From NCBI RefSeq assembly GCF_018139145.2, contig NC_059473.1, forward strand, positions 6,130,503 through 6,194,502: a DNA stretch of 64,000 nucleotides, written 5' to 3'. This DNA comes from Gymnogyps californianus. Lineage: Eukaryota; Chordata; Aves; Accipitriformes; Cathartidae. Made by a program: the position numbers and the translations under genes. Positions 1 through 11,800 of the stretch are shown piece after piece. Position 1 is the stretch's first letter; the number at the start of each line of letters is the position of its first letter. The notes beneath the pieces were generated by a model. The model was not told the DNA's origin and did no database searches. It saw nothing but the letters and a program-made list of their open reading frames with translations.

Positions 1-3000
1 TTTTATTCAGTTCTAAACAGGATCATTTGACCAAAGTGAGATCATGTACATTTGTGCGTGTTCATGAACTCTTACTTGAATAAGAAGCTTCCAGTGCTGA
101 AACCATTCCCATTCAAATTACGTGAAAATATTCAAAGCTCATTTATCATGTATAAGTTCCAAAAAGAATGCTTTTTAAAATGGGAAACATAGCAGAAAGT
201 TTAGTGAGATCCATGAGTACTGTGTTGTTACAGATGCATCTTCTACTAGCTGACTTAAAATGAAAACAGAAATAGGACAGCATTACGTGCCCATATGTGC
301 ACAAGTGTGAATACTCCTGGGACTGATGACCCATCAGCTGTTGGGCCAGTAGCAAACTTGAGTTGACTTCAGTAGAAGAAATACTGTTGTGAATAAATCA
401 CCGCCACAGTGGTTTCCAGTCTCTCAGAGCCTCGTTCATATGAATACATCTAGAAATGTAAATACCCAGACTCTCCAGGAGTCCAGAATAGACAACTTTG
501 TTGGAATCTTCTGGGATTTCCTTAAGAAATCAACGTTTTGTTGCATTAGGAAGGTCTTGTCGTCTTCTTCTAGTGGTGGTTATCAGTTGGATTGCTCTTT
601 TCAAAAACTGCTGATTGAGTCTTAGCAACATTGTCAGGTCTGCAGAGGGATTTTCCCTGTCCCCAACCAAGGCATAGGAATTGAAACCAAACTTTATCAC
701 ACTTGTTCATATTTGGTGTGTGATTTTTCCAGGAGCCCTCATATAATTCCTTGTGCTGTTTTGCCAGAGGTGACCTGTAACACGTTTGTTCATCCATGGG
801 GATGGCAGTGGTGAAAACTACTGTTAACAGACATGGCATGGTCTTCTGAGGGAGAGAAGGGAGAGAAGTCCTGCCGCAGAGCACAGGGGATGACGTTTGA
901 GGTCCATTTCTAAGAGAGCCCCATGGACTGACTGTCCAGGCAGTGTCAGTGCCCCAGCCTTGTCTCAAAAGGAATAATGATTGCATGTACGTAAAGTACG
1001 ATTCTCATATGCTTCATCTTGCTGCTTCTCATCAAAATAACAGCTCCCCTGTTATTTCTGGTTGAAATGGTAATGAATATGTAATTACTACAGATTCCAT
1101 TTCAAGACTGAGTATACATTACATAGTTGAAATCAGTGGCCCTACTTGTGTATGTAAGCTAAGTGTATGTCCAAGTGTTAACAGTGGATTAAGCCATAGT
1201 GCACATGATATGCAGAATTGAATTTGTTCAGGTTAAGAGAGAAGAATTAGAGAAAGGAAAAAATAAGGTGGTGATAGGCTTCATTATTAGACGGTAAAAA
1301 TTTAGATAAGAATATCATTGCCTCAAGGATGTAGCAGACAGTTTAAAATCTAAAATCTTGGTTTAGAGAATGTTTGTGTACCTTTGTGAGCGTTTACTGA
1401 ATAAACTTAAATTACTTGAGACTTTCTGTATTACAGCTTACTTGCGGGTAATTCCACAGCATGATACGCTAGATAGCTGATCATAGATGGCATTGTTGTG
1501 GCACACATGTCATTTGCCCTGGGAAACTAGGTCTCATACGGACTACTAATTATGGAAAGTACCTTGTTCACTTGTCAATACCCTAGCCACAAGGAAGTCA
1601 GCATATGGCCTTACCGTGAAACCTTAGTTAGGTGCTACTGGGGAATAAAAATCTGGATATGACTGCACTGAAGCAAGGCTTTGACAATTAGTTCATGTTT
1701 CAGATCATTTGAGTTCAGAACAATTGAGTCCCTGTTGAACAAGTGGTTGCAGTGTTGCTGTCCTGTACTGAAGAAATCTGCATAATTTGTAAAATGCATA
1801 TGCTAACAAGAGCAAAGGCAGTGCTCTGGTAAGAGTTTCTATTCAGGCATTATAAATATTAACCTAATTTGTGGATTTTGTTGTTTTTTGGTGTTGTTTG
1901 TTTGTTTTTAAAAAAACAACTTTTGTCACTGAACTCTACTGCCAGTACCTAGAAATGAATAAATAGCATTATGTAAATATGAAAGTGGACCTAAAACTGA
2001 AGGTTTAAAGACATACCATTGTTGAAAATTTTCTGGTCAAAAATAACCCAAATCTAGCCTGTCTAAATGATATGTGGGACATTAACATAGTCATTTAATT
2101 TAATCACTTGGAGACAAACCAAAAGCAAAGAGTGAATAGAAAAATTCAAGATAGTATTCCACTGGAAAAATAAAAATAGTTACTCTGTCACTTCTTTATT
2201 TTTCACATAAGAAGGAATAGCATTTCTTTCAATGTTTCTTCTATAAGAAAGTCTTCCTTTATTTCCTTAGCAAAATAAGAAATAACACTGAGTAGTGTAT
2301 ATAGAGAAGTCATGATAGATTCTCTATTTCCGTCACCATAAGCCAAGAATGGACACTTAAAATTTGCCAAAATACTTTATGATGCTCCAAGCAAGTTATA
2401 ATGAGAGTCACTGTATTCTTTTTTCCATTCAAATCAGCAGTGAAAGAAGGATATGTAGGAGAAAATCTGTTTTATTCTGAGTTATGAAGAAAAAGGAAAT
2501 AATAGACAGCTAAAAGTAAAATATGCTGCGTATTTTATTGAGATTATATTATTTTGCTCTGACTTCATTATGTTGTCACAACCTTTTTATGCTGTCAAAC
2601 TGCCACCATCTAAAAAACTTCATAAATTATTTTGCAGCCCCACTGGGGCCACCTTTTTCTGTTTTCAGGTTTAATCCTTAAGACCACAAAGTGAAAGTTT
2701 TGGGAATCATCACTTGGTATTTCTGCTTAATTTTTTTCTTTGCAATGCTTCACAGAATTGTGCTAATCAGAGCACCCAGATCATCAGCAAGTATAAATAA
2801 ATTTTTACAATTGTTTTATTTTCACTGCTTGCAGACTAGCTAGGGTTTAGCACTTAATTTCTGTTCCATGTGTATATTTTCTACCTTTGAGCATGAAATT
2901 TGGGTCCATTTGCAAGAAATCCCCACCTATTTTGCTGCTTCACCAGTTCTTTTTGCCTGGCACTCTGGGAAGGATGTCCCTTGAACCCTGCTGTACTTGG

Positions 3001-6000
3001 GAAGCATGGAAAAGGTCTGAGGACCTCACTGCTGGCACCTTCTGAGTGTGGAGAAGGGAGTGCACAGTCCTCTTTTAATCCCCCAATGTTGGCTGATCGT
3101 TTTGGCACAATGATTTCAGTGTGGCTGCTATGCAGTGGCAGTTCTGTATCACTCCTGAGTCATTGGTGAAGGAATTGGTGATGCCTCTAGTAACAAACAA
3201 TGGGTTTCATCAAGCTGAATGAGGCAGTTACTGCTGTGATCAAAGTATTTTCTTAGCTTTTTTCCTCTGTTCCTGCCACAGCCTGTCTTACTGAAGGTTC
3301 TTGTTTACTTTCTGTGGCACCTGTGGGCTTCTGTTTGACCATTCTGCAAATCTTTGTAATTGGGTTATGGGTATGTGTTGATATTTTTCTTAAAATGGCC
3401 TTGTGGTTTTGGAGATCTTCCTTATTTTACATCTTAAATGTTCTAAAGTGAACAGAGAAAATAATATAAAAGATTGAGTGCAGTGCTGCAGGAAAGAGGA
3501 GTGATGTGTAACTCTTATCATTTCAAGACAGAATGAGTTCCCATGAGTTCCTGAGACTTAAGGCTACAGAACAAAGTTGTTGCTGGATACTTTGAGTAGG
3601 CTTATAGATTTAAAACTTGAGTCTTTGCGAAGAGGGATGTATGGGATTTTGATGCCAAAAACATACAAGAACATCCCCAGAATCCAAGGATCTTCTGTGG
3701 AATAGTTGTGCCAGTCACTGCAGAAAGTAGCTGTAGGAGAAAGATGAAAATGTCTCTGACTGCTGTGGGCTTATGCAATTTAAATTCCTTCAGTGAAGCA
3801 GTGATCTTCAAACTGAGTTTGCACGGATAATACTAGTAACAGACAGTTGGGCAAGTGACTTTGCTGGAACTCACAGTAACAACTGTGTACATACAGGTGC
3901 TTACTGTGTTCAGGTGAGAAGGCTGCATGCAGGCAGACATCCTGAGGCTACAGCTAAAATGAGTGTGACAGGAGACCAAGCTAAAAGCAGAGCTTTTCCT
4001 CTATTCAGGAAGAGCCATCTCTCTATACCCTTTAAAAGTAATTTCCTTTACCCCAGTTGTAGAACCTCTGCTATAGTTTATTGGCATCGGTGCAAGTATC
4101 CCTGTTGACAAATGTGAATCCAGGATTTCACACTAGGAATATAATGGTGGACAGGTCATTGGTTGCAATATATATGTACACCAGAACTAACAGAAAGATG
4201 CCTGAGTCAAAAGAGAAGCAGCAAGTGCAAAGTCCAGCAAATAGTTAAGAGTTTTTAGTTCTCCAATTTCCATGTATTGCTCTAGATGTGGCACATTACT
4301 GTGTGCTGATTCTTAAAATCTCATCATTTTGAACACTCTTTCTTCCCCATATCCATTTGGACATAATTTTTACTGCTCCTGTTACGACCCTCTGTAGAAG
4401 TCAATGTTCCTTACAATTGTAAAGCAGCTTGAAATCACAGCCTTTAAATCCTTTAAAACATTAATCCCTAGTTCCAGCATTTTGTAAAATGCCAACTGCT
4501 GTTAGCATGCTGCAATTAAAGCACACAGAAGGCAGTGCTGAAGAAAAAGATGAATGTGTCTGGTCTGCATGAAATAGGAATGTGAGAATGCAGGTCCATG
4601 TTGTATTGCCCTGGATATAAAGCTTTTTAGCAGTTCCCTGTCCCAACTCAATTTGCTTTTTCTCCTTATTCAACTGTAATTTACTATTCCCTCAGCTGGG
4701 CTCATGTATCTGTTTGTCAATCCAAACCTTAACCCTCGTCAGTGAACTGAGTATAGAAAATAAGAAAAAAGAAAGAAGAGGTAGGGTTTGGTTGGGTTTT
4801 TTTCCTCCTAAAATAATTTTAGTCTCACAAACAGCTGCACAGTTGAAACCATGTGAGTAAGATAGTAGCAAACTGCCAATTTACGTAGTTATGCACAAAA
4901 GGTAGTGGAAACCTTGTAAAATGTCTTTGCCACTGGGAAATTGCAGTGGTCAGCTTAGATTGCACATGGTGAAGCAGTCTCCCTAAAATAAGTACCAGTG
5001 TTCTTGTGTAATTCCTGTGTTCCTTGTATAATTCATGTATATGTTTTGGTGGGCCTTCAGAGGAAGCTCACATCTGCCTAATGGAGGTGTTTGAACTTGA
5101 ATGGACAACCCCCCCACTTTCTCTACTTGCTTGCTACAAGGTTTTTAGGAATTTTTCTAAGAACGTGGCTTCTACTAGGTGCCAAAATTAGGCAGATATG
5201 ATCAATTTGATCTGGCCAGAAGTACTTTGTGGTCATAGAACCTATTGAGACCACTCTTCTTCAAGAAAACAAAACAGTACTGCTGTTTCCTCTTCCTCCT
5301 TCCTGTATCCCCATCCAGCAGTGTTGCTGGGAATGCTGGCCTTCTTATTAATCTTCCAAATGGTCTAGCAGCCCTTGTATTATGGCAGAAATTACTGCTC
5401 TGCCTGGAATTCTACTGCATTGCTTCCAGTCACAAATTTTTTGCTTCAGCAACAATGAAATATTTCAACTTTTAACATACTGTACAGCTGACTAGCTACA
5501 CTGGGGACCAGAAAGATTTTGTATTGTTGGCTTAGGCAGTTGTTACATCTAAACATTGCTCTGTCATTTTTTATTGTGTTCTCTTACAGCAATTGAATAT
5601 TTGAGTTTTTAGAAACAAATAGAAAATGTTTGCTATTCCCTCCCTTTTGGGTTACTTTTCCTGGTCATGTACTAGCAGTGCCATTCACGTTTGAATAGGT
5701 TGTTAGCTGTGTGTCTAACCCCTTTGTTGTTGTCTCTTTATTGATCAAGTCTCCAGGAGCAAGGTTCACTGAGTATAGAGAGAGATGCAGAGGCTCTGCA
5801 GTGGGATGCAGGACATCTCAGCAGGAGCTGTGCATTTGCTCATCATGGATTTTTTTCGTGGCTTCAGCTTTAGGTTAGAGGTAGACAAGTAGAAATGAAG
5901 CAAGGGTCTCCGTATATCTGTTGTCCCTGTTACAGCAATGGTGAAAAGGGATTTCTTTACTGCCTGTCAGTGTGGTTGGTAGCTGGGGTGGCAATCCGTG

Positions 6001-6090
6001 CTCAGGTTGAAGCGAGGATGGATTCTGTCCTGTCTGATTCCCTCTGTTATTCAGAACCTCTGCGCTGGTAGCAGTGGCAGTGTTCTTTTG
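1..6090. other. Non-coding DNA, 5' side of PLCB4; no gene seen
   Basis: No exon of a recognisable protein and no RNA gene could be identified on either strand. Short ORFs occur (for example on the minus strand at 570-986) but have no recognisable domain, no splice-site support and ordinary intronic base composition. By position this is either the upstream flank of PLCB4 or one of its 5' non-coding introns. In other vertebrates PLCB1 lies upstream of PLCB4 in the same orientation, but no PLCB1 exon was recognised here. Confidence 0.6.
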
Positions 6091-6150
6091 TGTGGTTGAA
6101 CTAGATTGTTAGTGCCATTTGTGCCTTTGCTATGATGCTGATTTGAAAAA
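6091..6150 (+). repeat. Possible very degraded CR1 3' end
   Basis: The stretch starting with TGGTTGAACTAGAT and running into GCTATGATGCTG resembles the terminal part of avian CR1 elements (GGTTGGACTAGATGATC ... followed by the ATTCTATGATTCT-type tail). Several mismatches and a lost internal block make this weak. It could be coincidence. Orientation, if real, is sense on the + strand. Confidence 0.3.
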
Positions 6151-6637
6151 AGATAACATATAAAAGTGTTTTAAATAACAAAAGGCTTAACCAACCCTAC
6201 CATCTTGTAATTTACACGTAGCTATACATTACTATTAAGTAGCAAATAATTAACATGTATGTCAGTAGTCTGAAGGGCCCAAGAACAGTTCTGTGGTTTC
6301 CACTGGGTCTGGAAATTACTTAGTTGAGTACTGGCATGCATAGTATAATCAGCAGGTTTCAGTATGGTGATTTATATATTACACAACATGATTTAAAGCT
6401 CGGCTTCACAAAAATAAGAGAAATGAATTGCTTGATGTACAGCAGGCCAGCTGTGTGATTGTGGACCCATTAATGTAATTGCAAACTGAAACTTACCCTG
6501 TACTTGAAGTCTGTTATTGTTGATAAAATTAATCATATGCTTTAATTTATTATCCTGTAGCTATGCACATAATTCCCATTTGACAGTCCATTTCATAGCT
6601 TGTTTAAGTAGGCCCCAGACTGCAATTAGCACCATGG

Positions 6638-6675
6638 GATATAGTTAGGCCTCAGTGATACAGTTAGGCCTCAGT
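6638..6675. repeat. 19-bp tandem duplication
   Basis: Two adjacent copies of GATATAGTTAGGCCTCAGT (6638-6656) and GATACAGTTAGGCCTCAGT (6657-6675) differ at a single base. This is a simple local tandem duplication, probably from replication slippage, with no sign of function. Confidence 0.9.
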
Positions 6676-7979
6676 GCCACCTCTTATGAATTGTTAGTAA
6701 ATATTGCCAATCAGGTGCGTATATATAAAATACTTGTTTCTTTTTTACCTTGAGAGAAGCCAGATTTGTAGGAGCAGATGATATCTTTTATCAGGCTGAT
6801 GAGACCAGCAAACAGCCTTTTGGACACAGGCTCTTTTCCAGGTCTCTGAAAAATAGCTCTGATAATGCCAACTGATCATTTGTGTGTTCTGTCCTCCAAA
6901 AAGATTTGCGACGATGGTGATTGCAGTTCTTCTTTCCTTGAAAAAGGCTGACTGGAGATTACTTGTAAAGTTGGCGGAGGGGTAGGGTTTCCTCATGGAA
7001 ATAGGGATTAAAGATTATATAAAATTTCCCTTTTGTTGCTTCTTCTCACAGAAGCGTTACTGGGTTCTTTCTTCAGTGAACAAGGCTAGAACAAGGCTAG
7101 AAGCAATTCCATTTTTGTGCCTTAGTTTCATATAAGCATGAACTTACTTCTTTTGGAGAGCATTCACAGAAGAATCAGATTTCAAAATCTGTCCTAGGAA
7201 CACTTGTTAGATCCCTGACAAATAAAGCTGTTCTTAGGCTTGACAGGCTCACTGTACGTTGCCTAATACAGGAATCCATTTTATGCAGGACCAGGGTTTG
7301 TTTTTTTCCCTGTTTACAGAAAAGTTTTAAGTAAAATTCATAGTTCCATCTGGAGTTATTAGAGTTGTCCAGCTTTGTTTTGAATCTGGATATGAAGTAG
7401 AGCCTGTGTTGAAGTCCATTTATAGACTTCCTTACGGTGATAGAGTGATACTAGTTGTCTCTGCAGATCTTTTTAGATATCATTAGTGTTCATTAGCCCT
7501 TGCGTCACAGTATTACTTATTCCTTTCCAGACATCAACAGACTTCTCATAATTCCTTTATTTTTAAGAGAACTCAGAAAATAGTACAAAAGTCTTGTCTG
7601 TGCTTCTGTGAAAAATTTCAAATGGTATTAGCATGTAGTGTAGACTGCAGAGCATGAAGAATGTGAACAACCCCTCAATATAGTTGTTAAATCAGGTCGA
7701 GTTTGTGTTTGCCTAGTGTTTGGCTGATCTTGGCACTTGGCTGACAGCAAGCTGGCTGGGATTTAACCTGCATTAGGCATGGACAATTTTTGCTTATCCA
7801 AGGGCAGGAAAAAGAGGTGACAGGTCATTTCAGCTCTTTCTGTGCTAACATGGTATGGCTGTCACATCAAACTCAGCTCTAGTGGATTGTCTTTCATGAC
7901 TTAACATGAAGGTAGGGTTTTATGCCTTCATTTTCAGAATTGCTATTTTAACTAGTCCCCTTAAAGGTTAGATTTTTCT

Positions 7980-8830
7980 CTTATCTCACAGCTCCATCTA
8001 CTGTTGGTGCACTTGGTTATATTCAGTCTCCCTCTTCATCTTCAGTTTTCTCTTAAACTCACACGCAGAGCTAAAAGCTGTTTTCACCTTTCGTGCACTC
8101 TTGCTGTTCGGTACCTCCTTTGTCCTCCTTGGTCTCCCCCAAATTCCTCTGCAACTTCCCTCTTGCCCCTGATTTACTTTTAAGTGCTGTAAGCACCAAC
8201 ATGACGTTTCTCTGACTGACAATTTTAGGTGTTACTCAGATCTCTTTGGGTCACAGACTGAAGACTGTTGCATGAGGGGATTGCATGTCAGATGCTTAAA
8301 ATCTGTTGGAAAAACCTTCTTATCTGTGTACACATCTAATCATTTCTCCAAATTCTTGCTATGTCTCATCCCTGTTACTGTAACAAACTTGCCTTGATAA
8401 ATGCAGTCTTACTTCACTCATACCAATTTGAAATGATTCCACAGTTTTTAGCCTGCTCCTTTGATGGTGTCATTGCCCTGTTTGCTTCTCCCTCTCCTGG
8501 CTTCTTGTACATCAAACATCAACTGCCCTTTTGTACTTTCAGGGCTTTTCATGATTCCCAGTGGCTGTCACCTCTGCTCTGTTTCTCTCCGTAACAAGAA
8601 AAGTACTCTCACCCCTGATCAGTCCAGGACCCAAGCCTTCGTTGTTCTTTTTTTCCATTCTCAACTCAAGACCTTTATACTCTAATTTTTGTGGCCTCTT
8701 ACAGCAAAAGATGCCACCATAACGTCTGACAAGCTGCCTCGTTATCCTTCTTCAGTTCCTCCTCTAAAGTCTCTTTTCTATGAACAAACCACTGTTTTGA
8801 GACTCTTGTGTAGAAACTATTATCTCGTTA
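7980..8830. other. Pyrimidine-rich non-coding block, possible ancient LINE relic
   Basis: About 0.85 kb is strongly C/T-biased on the + strand. Around 8750-8790 it contains phrases such as TTCCTCCTCTAAAGTCTC followed by TTTTCTATGAA, which recall the 3' region of old L2/L3-type LINEs (short CTCCTT..AAATCTC..ATGAA blocks). No reading frame stays open and no complete element can be drawn, so this is a suggestion from composition and short motifs only. Confidence 0.22.
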
Positions 8831-11800
8831 TTTCCAAGGCCACTCATACCCCTCCAGTTTAGCTATGTGTATCTCTGGCAACTTTTCCCATGAGCTGTTT
8901 GGGACACAGAAGAACTTTGGTTCTGTTTTGGTACAATGCCAGACAAAATAGTGTGTGGCATATGACTGCAGCTCTGATGTGGTGTGGAAATACAGATGAT
9001 ACTAACATGCCCTTGCTAACCGTTTTAGTTGCAATAACTTGTGAGTGAAACCTGGCCACATGGCAAGCAAGATGCTTAGAAACCTTAGGAATGGATGTGC
9101 AGGAGGATCATTGTCGTCATATTTTGTAATGCTTATGCTCTGCTCCTGTGTTACTAGTCCTGTTTTACTGGAGCTTGTCTGTTACTCATTCTGAAATGAA
9201 ATCTTCCCAACTTTATGTTGCTCATCTAAGGAAGACATGAAACACAAACAATTAGAATCAGCTAGCATTTATTCTGGGAAGATATAAATGTGGCAGCACT
9301 GTTCAGCTGCTCCTTTGTGATGATTATTAATCATTCAGGACGCTTTATGAATGTTAAAAACTGTCCTAGTATGGTGCAGTGGGGAATGGCATGCTTCATC
9401 CAGAGCTTCCAACACTACCAGCCACGACTTATCTTTTTCTATGCAAGGTTATATAGCAAAACATTTCCCATGGAAGATTTAGCAGTGACGTAACCAAATC
9501 CTGTTCTGAAAGTGTTCGTCTTGATACTGTACGTTTGTGGACTATGAGGGGTGCCAATAGTGAGATCTAGTGGATAACACCAGGTTTTACACTGATCATC
9601 TTGTTCTATTGCTTCACAGAAGGAAGAGTTTCCCAGCACATCAGTCTAATTAGACCACTGTTTATCCATCCAGTCCAGAACTGCTTTGTAAGTTGCTTGC
9701 TCGTAAACTAGAAATTACGGTTGAGTAGAATTTGCAAGTGTGGTGCTAATGGATTCTCTCCCTCTCTCAATATATCAGTTTAAACTTTTGGTCCACTATT
9801 GTATGACTCTGAATCAATTGTGTATGTGTGTATCTATATAGGTATATGACTTGGCTTCACATATGTTATCCTGTAATTAGTAAAATGAAACTGATGAAGA
9901 GTATCGGAGAACAAAGAGGCTGTTATTTTGGCACATAATTTCTAGGTCTTATGTGTTTCACAGCAGTATTGGCTTATAATATTATAAAATCTCAGCCTGC
10001 CACCATCTTTCACTGGTTTCTGTGGAGATGTCAGACTGTGAACCTCATCAGGAGCCAATTTTGTTCTTAAAGAACAAAGGAAAATACACACACACTTTTT
10101 TTTGTATTGTGGTGTAATAGCTGCTGGAGTAGCACATGTATTACAGAGACACGAACAACTTGCTGATGTTGGAAGGAAGGTCAGGGAGCTGATAGTGTCA
10201 CTGAAGTAACCTGATCTCATAGCTTAAGATAGCCAAGACCCAAAAGAGACAGCTCTATTAATTGAGGAGGCAGCTTGGGGGAACAGTGGGGATTGACTGT
10301 AGCACGTGGGGCACGGGTTGTTGCCCCACTAGAAGACTAGTGACTGGTAGATTCAGAGATAGCTATTAGTAGCATTATTTCCACAATGAGAGCCTGCTCA
10401 GTTTGCAAGGGAATAGTCAGGGGCCATGACATGTAGATGACCAGCTTGTGAAGAGGAACTTCATGAAGTAGCAGGCAGAAACACACTTCTGTACAGCAGG
10501 GCTGCCTAGGCAGCTATTAGGATTCCAGAAGCACTCCCAGATTGCAGCTTAACAAAACTGTAACATAGCTTTTGCACTTGCCTACCTCTTGTTTGGTTCA
10601 TACTAACCTCAGTAATTGTCATGACAAAACCAAGCCAACAAAAAGGTCAGCCAAATGTTCCATCTAGTTCTTGCTCTCGCTAAATGGGAGACATGTTCAT
10701 GATTGAATTTTGAACTCTGTTGCCACGGATGAGTGTCATGCAACACTGGCACCAGATGAAACTGCTGAGGTGCTAAGTCTGTAGGCTAATAAGAAATGTT
10801 GGATTGGTGACCTACATTTAGAAGTACTTTTTTCCATCCAGAAAATCCAAGATTTCAAGCCTGAAGGAAAGTAACTATTCTTCCAGACAAATCCTTGTGG
10901 TGCACCTGAATGTCTTGCTCCTTGATGCATATCTGTGTGTTATGGGAGCCCATTGCTATGGTCTCTAAGTAATCTATTAAATTCTCCTGGAGAAATTAGG
11001 ATGAGGTTCAGTGATAAACTGCCTAACGGTCACTACGGAGTGGCCAGTCTGCTTAAATGCTCTCATCTGCTGGACCAGTGTCACCAGGGGCTCTGGATCA
11101 CCCAAGTGAATCTCATAGTGGGCAACGGAGAATGTTTCAATCTTTTTCTCTGCAGTCAGTACTGTGCAGAAAAGTCTACACATACCCAGCAGTGAGGGAA
11201 AAGGGAGTACTACCTGGTACAGGCATTACCTGGAATTGCCTTTTTCACCCATAAAATAGGCTCAGCTCCAGGCCAAACAACTCAGCATTCTCTCATCTCA
11301 TATTCCCAGCTCCATATGGGATATACCAGAGTATTGCTCTATTTTGGTTTTCGCCTTTGCCATTGCACGTGATTCAAGTGTCACTGATAATGCCTAAACT
11401 GAATCTGTTTGTTACTATTAAAGCTTGAATCAGTGATGAGAACAGTTGAAAAGTGTTACCATTTTCCTGGAAATATAGCTAGTGCTAGGCAGAGCTCACT
11501 AATACAAACTTGAGAAATTGTGGGTGGATGTTGTATTCCCAAGGGGTGAAACAGTTGACAATAGCATGGCGACTGACGAACAGCAACAGAAGTCTTTTTT
11601 GGCATTCATATGGGGCCAAAGAGAATACATGCTGTTCAGAAATCAAGTGGATAATGAAGTATTTGGCTACGGTAGAACAACAATATCCAGGCTGTCCTGG
11701 AGTTCAGAAAGCATTTGTATTGTTACTGAGCTGCAGTTGTTGTTTGGTGCATATGGATGCATATGTGTGTGTGTATATCCTAAATGAAAATGTGTCTCCA

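Noticed and set aside
1..2000. Whether the 3' end of the upstream neighbour PLCB1 enters the window
   Set aside because: No PLCB1-like coding sequence or terminal exon was recognised.
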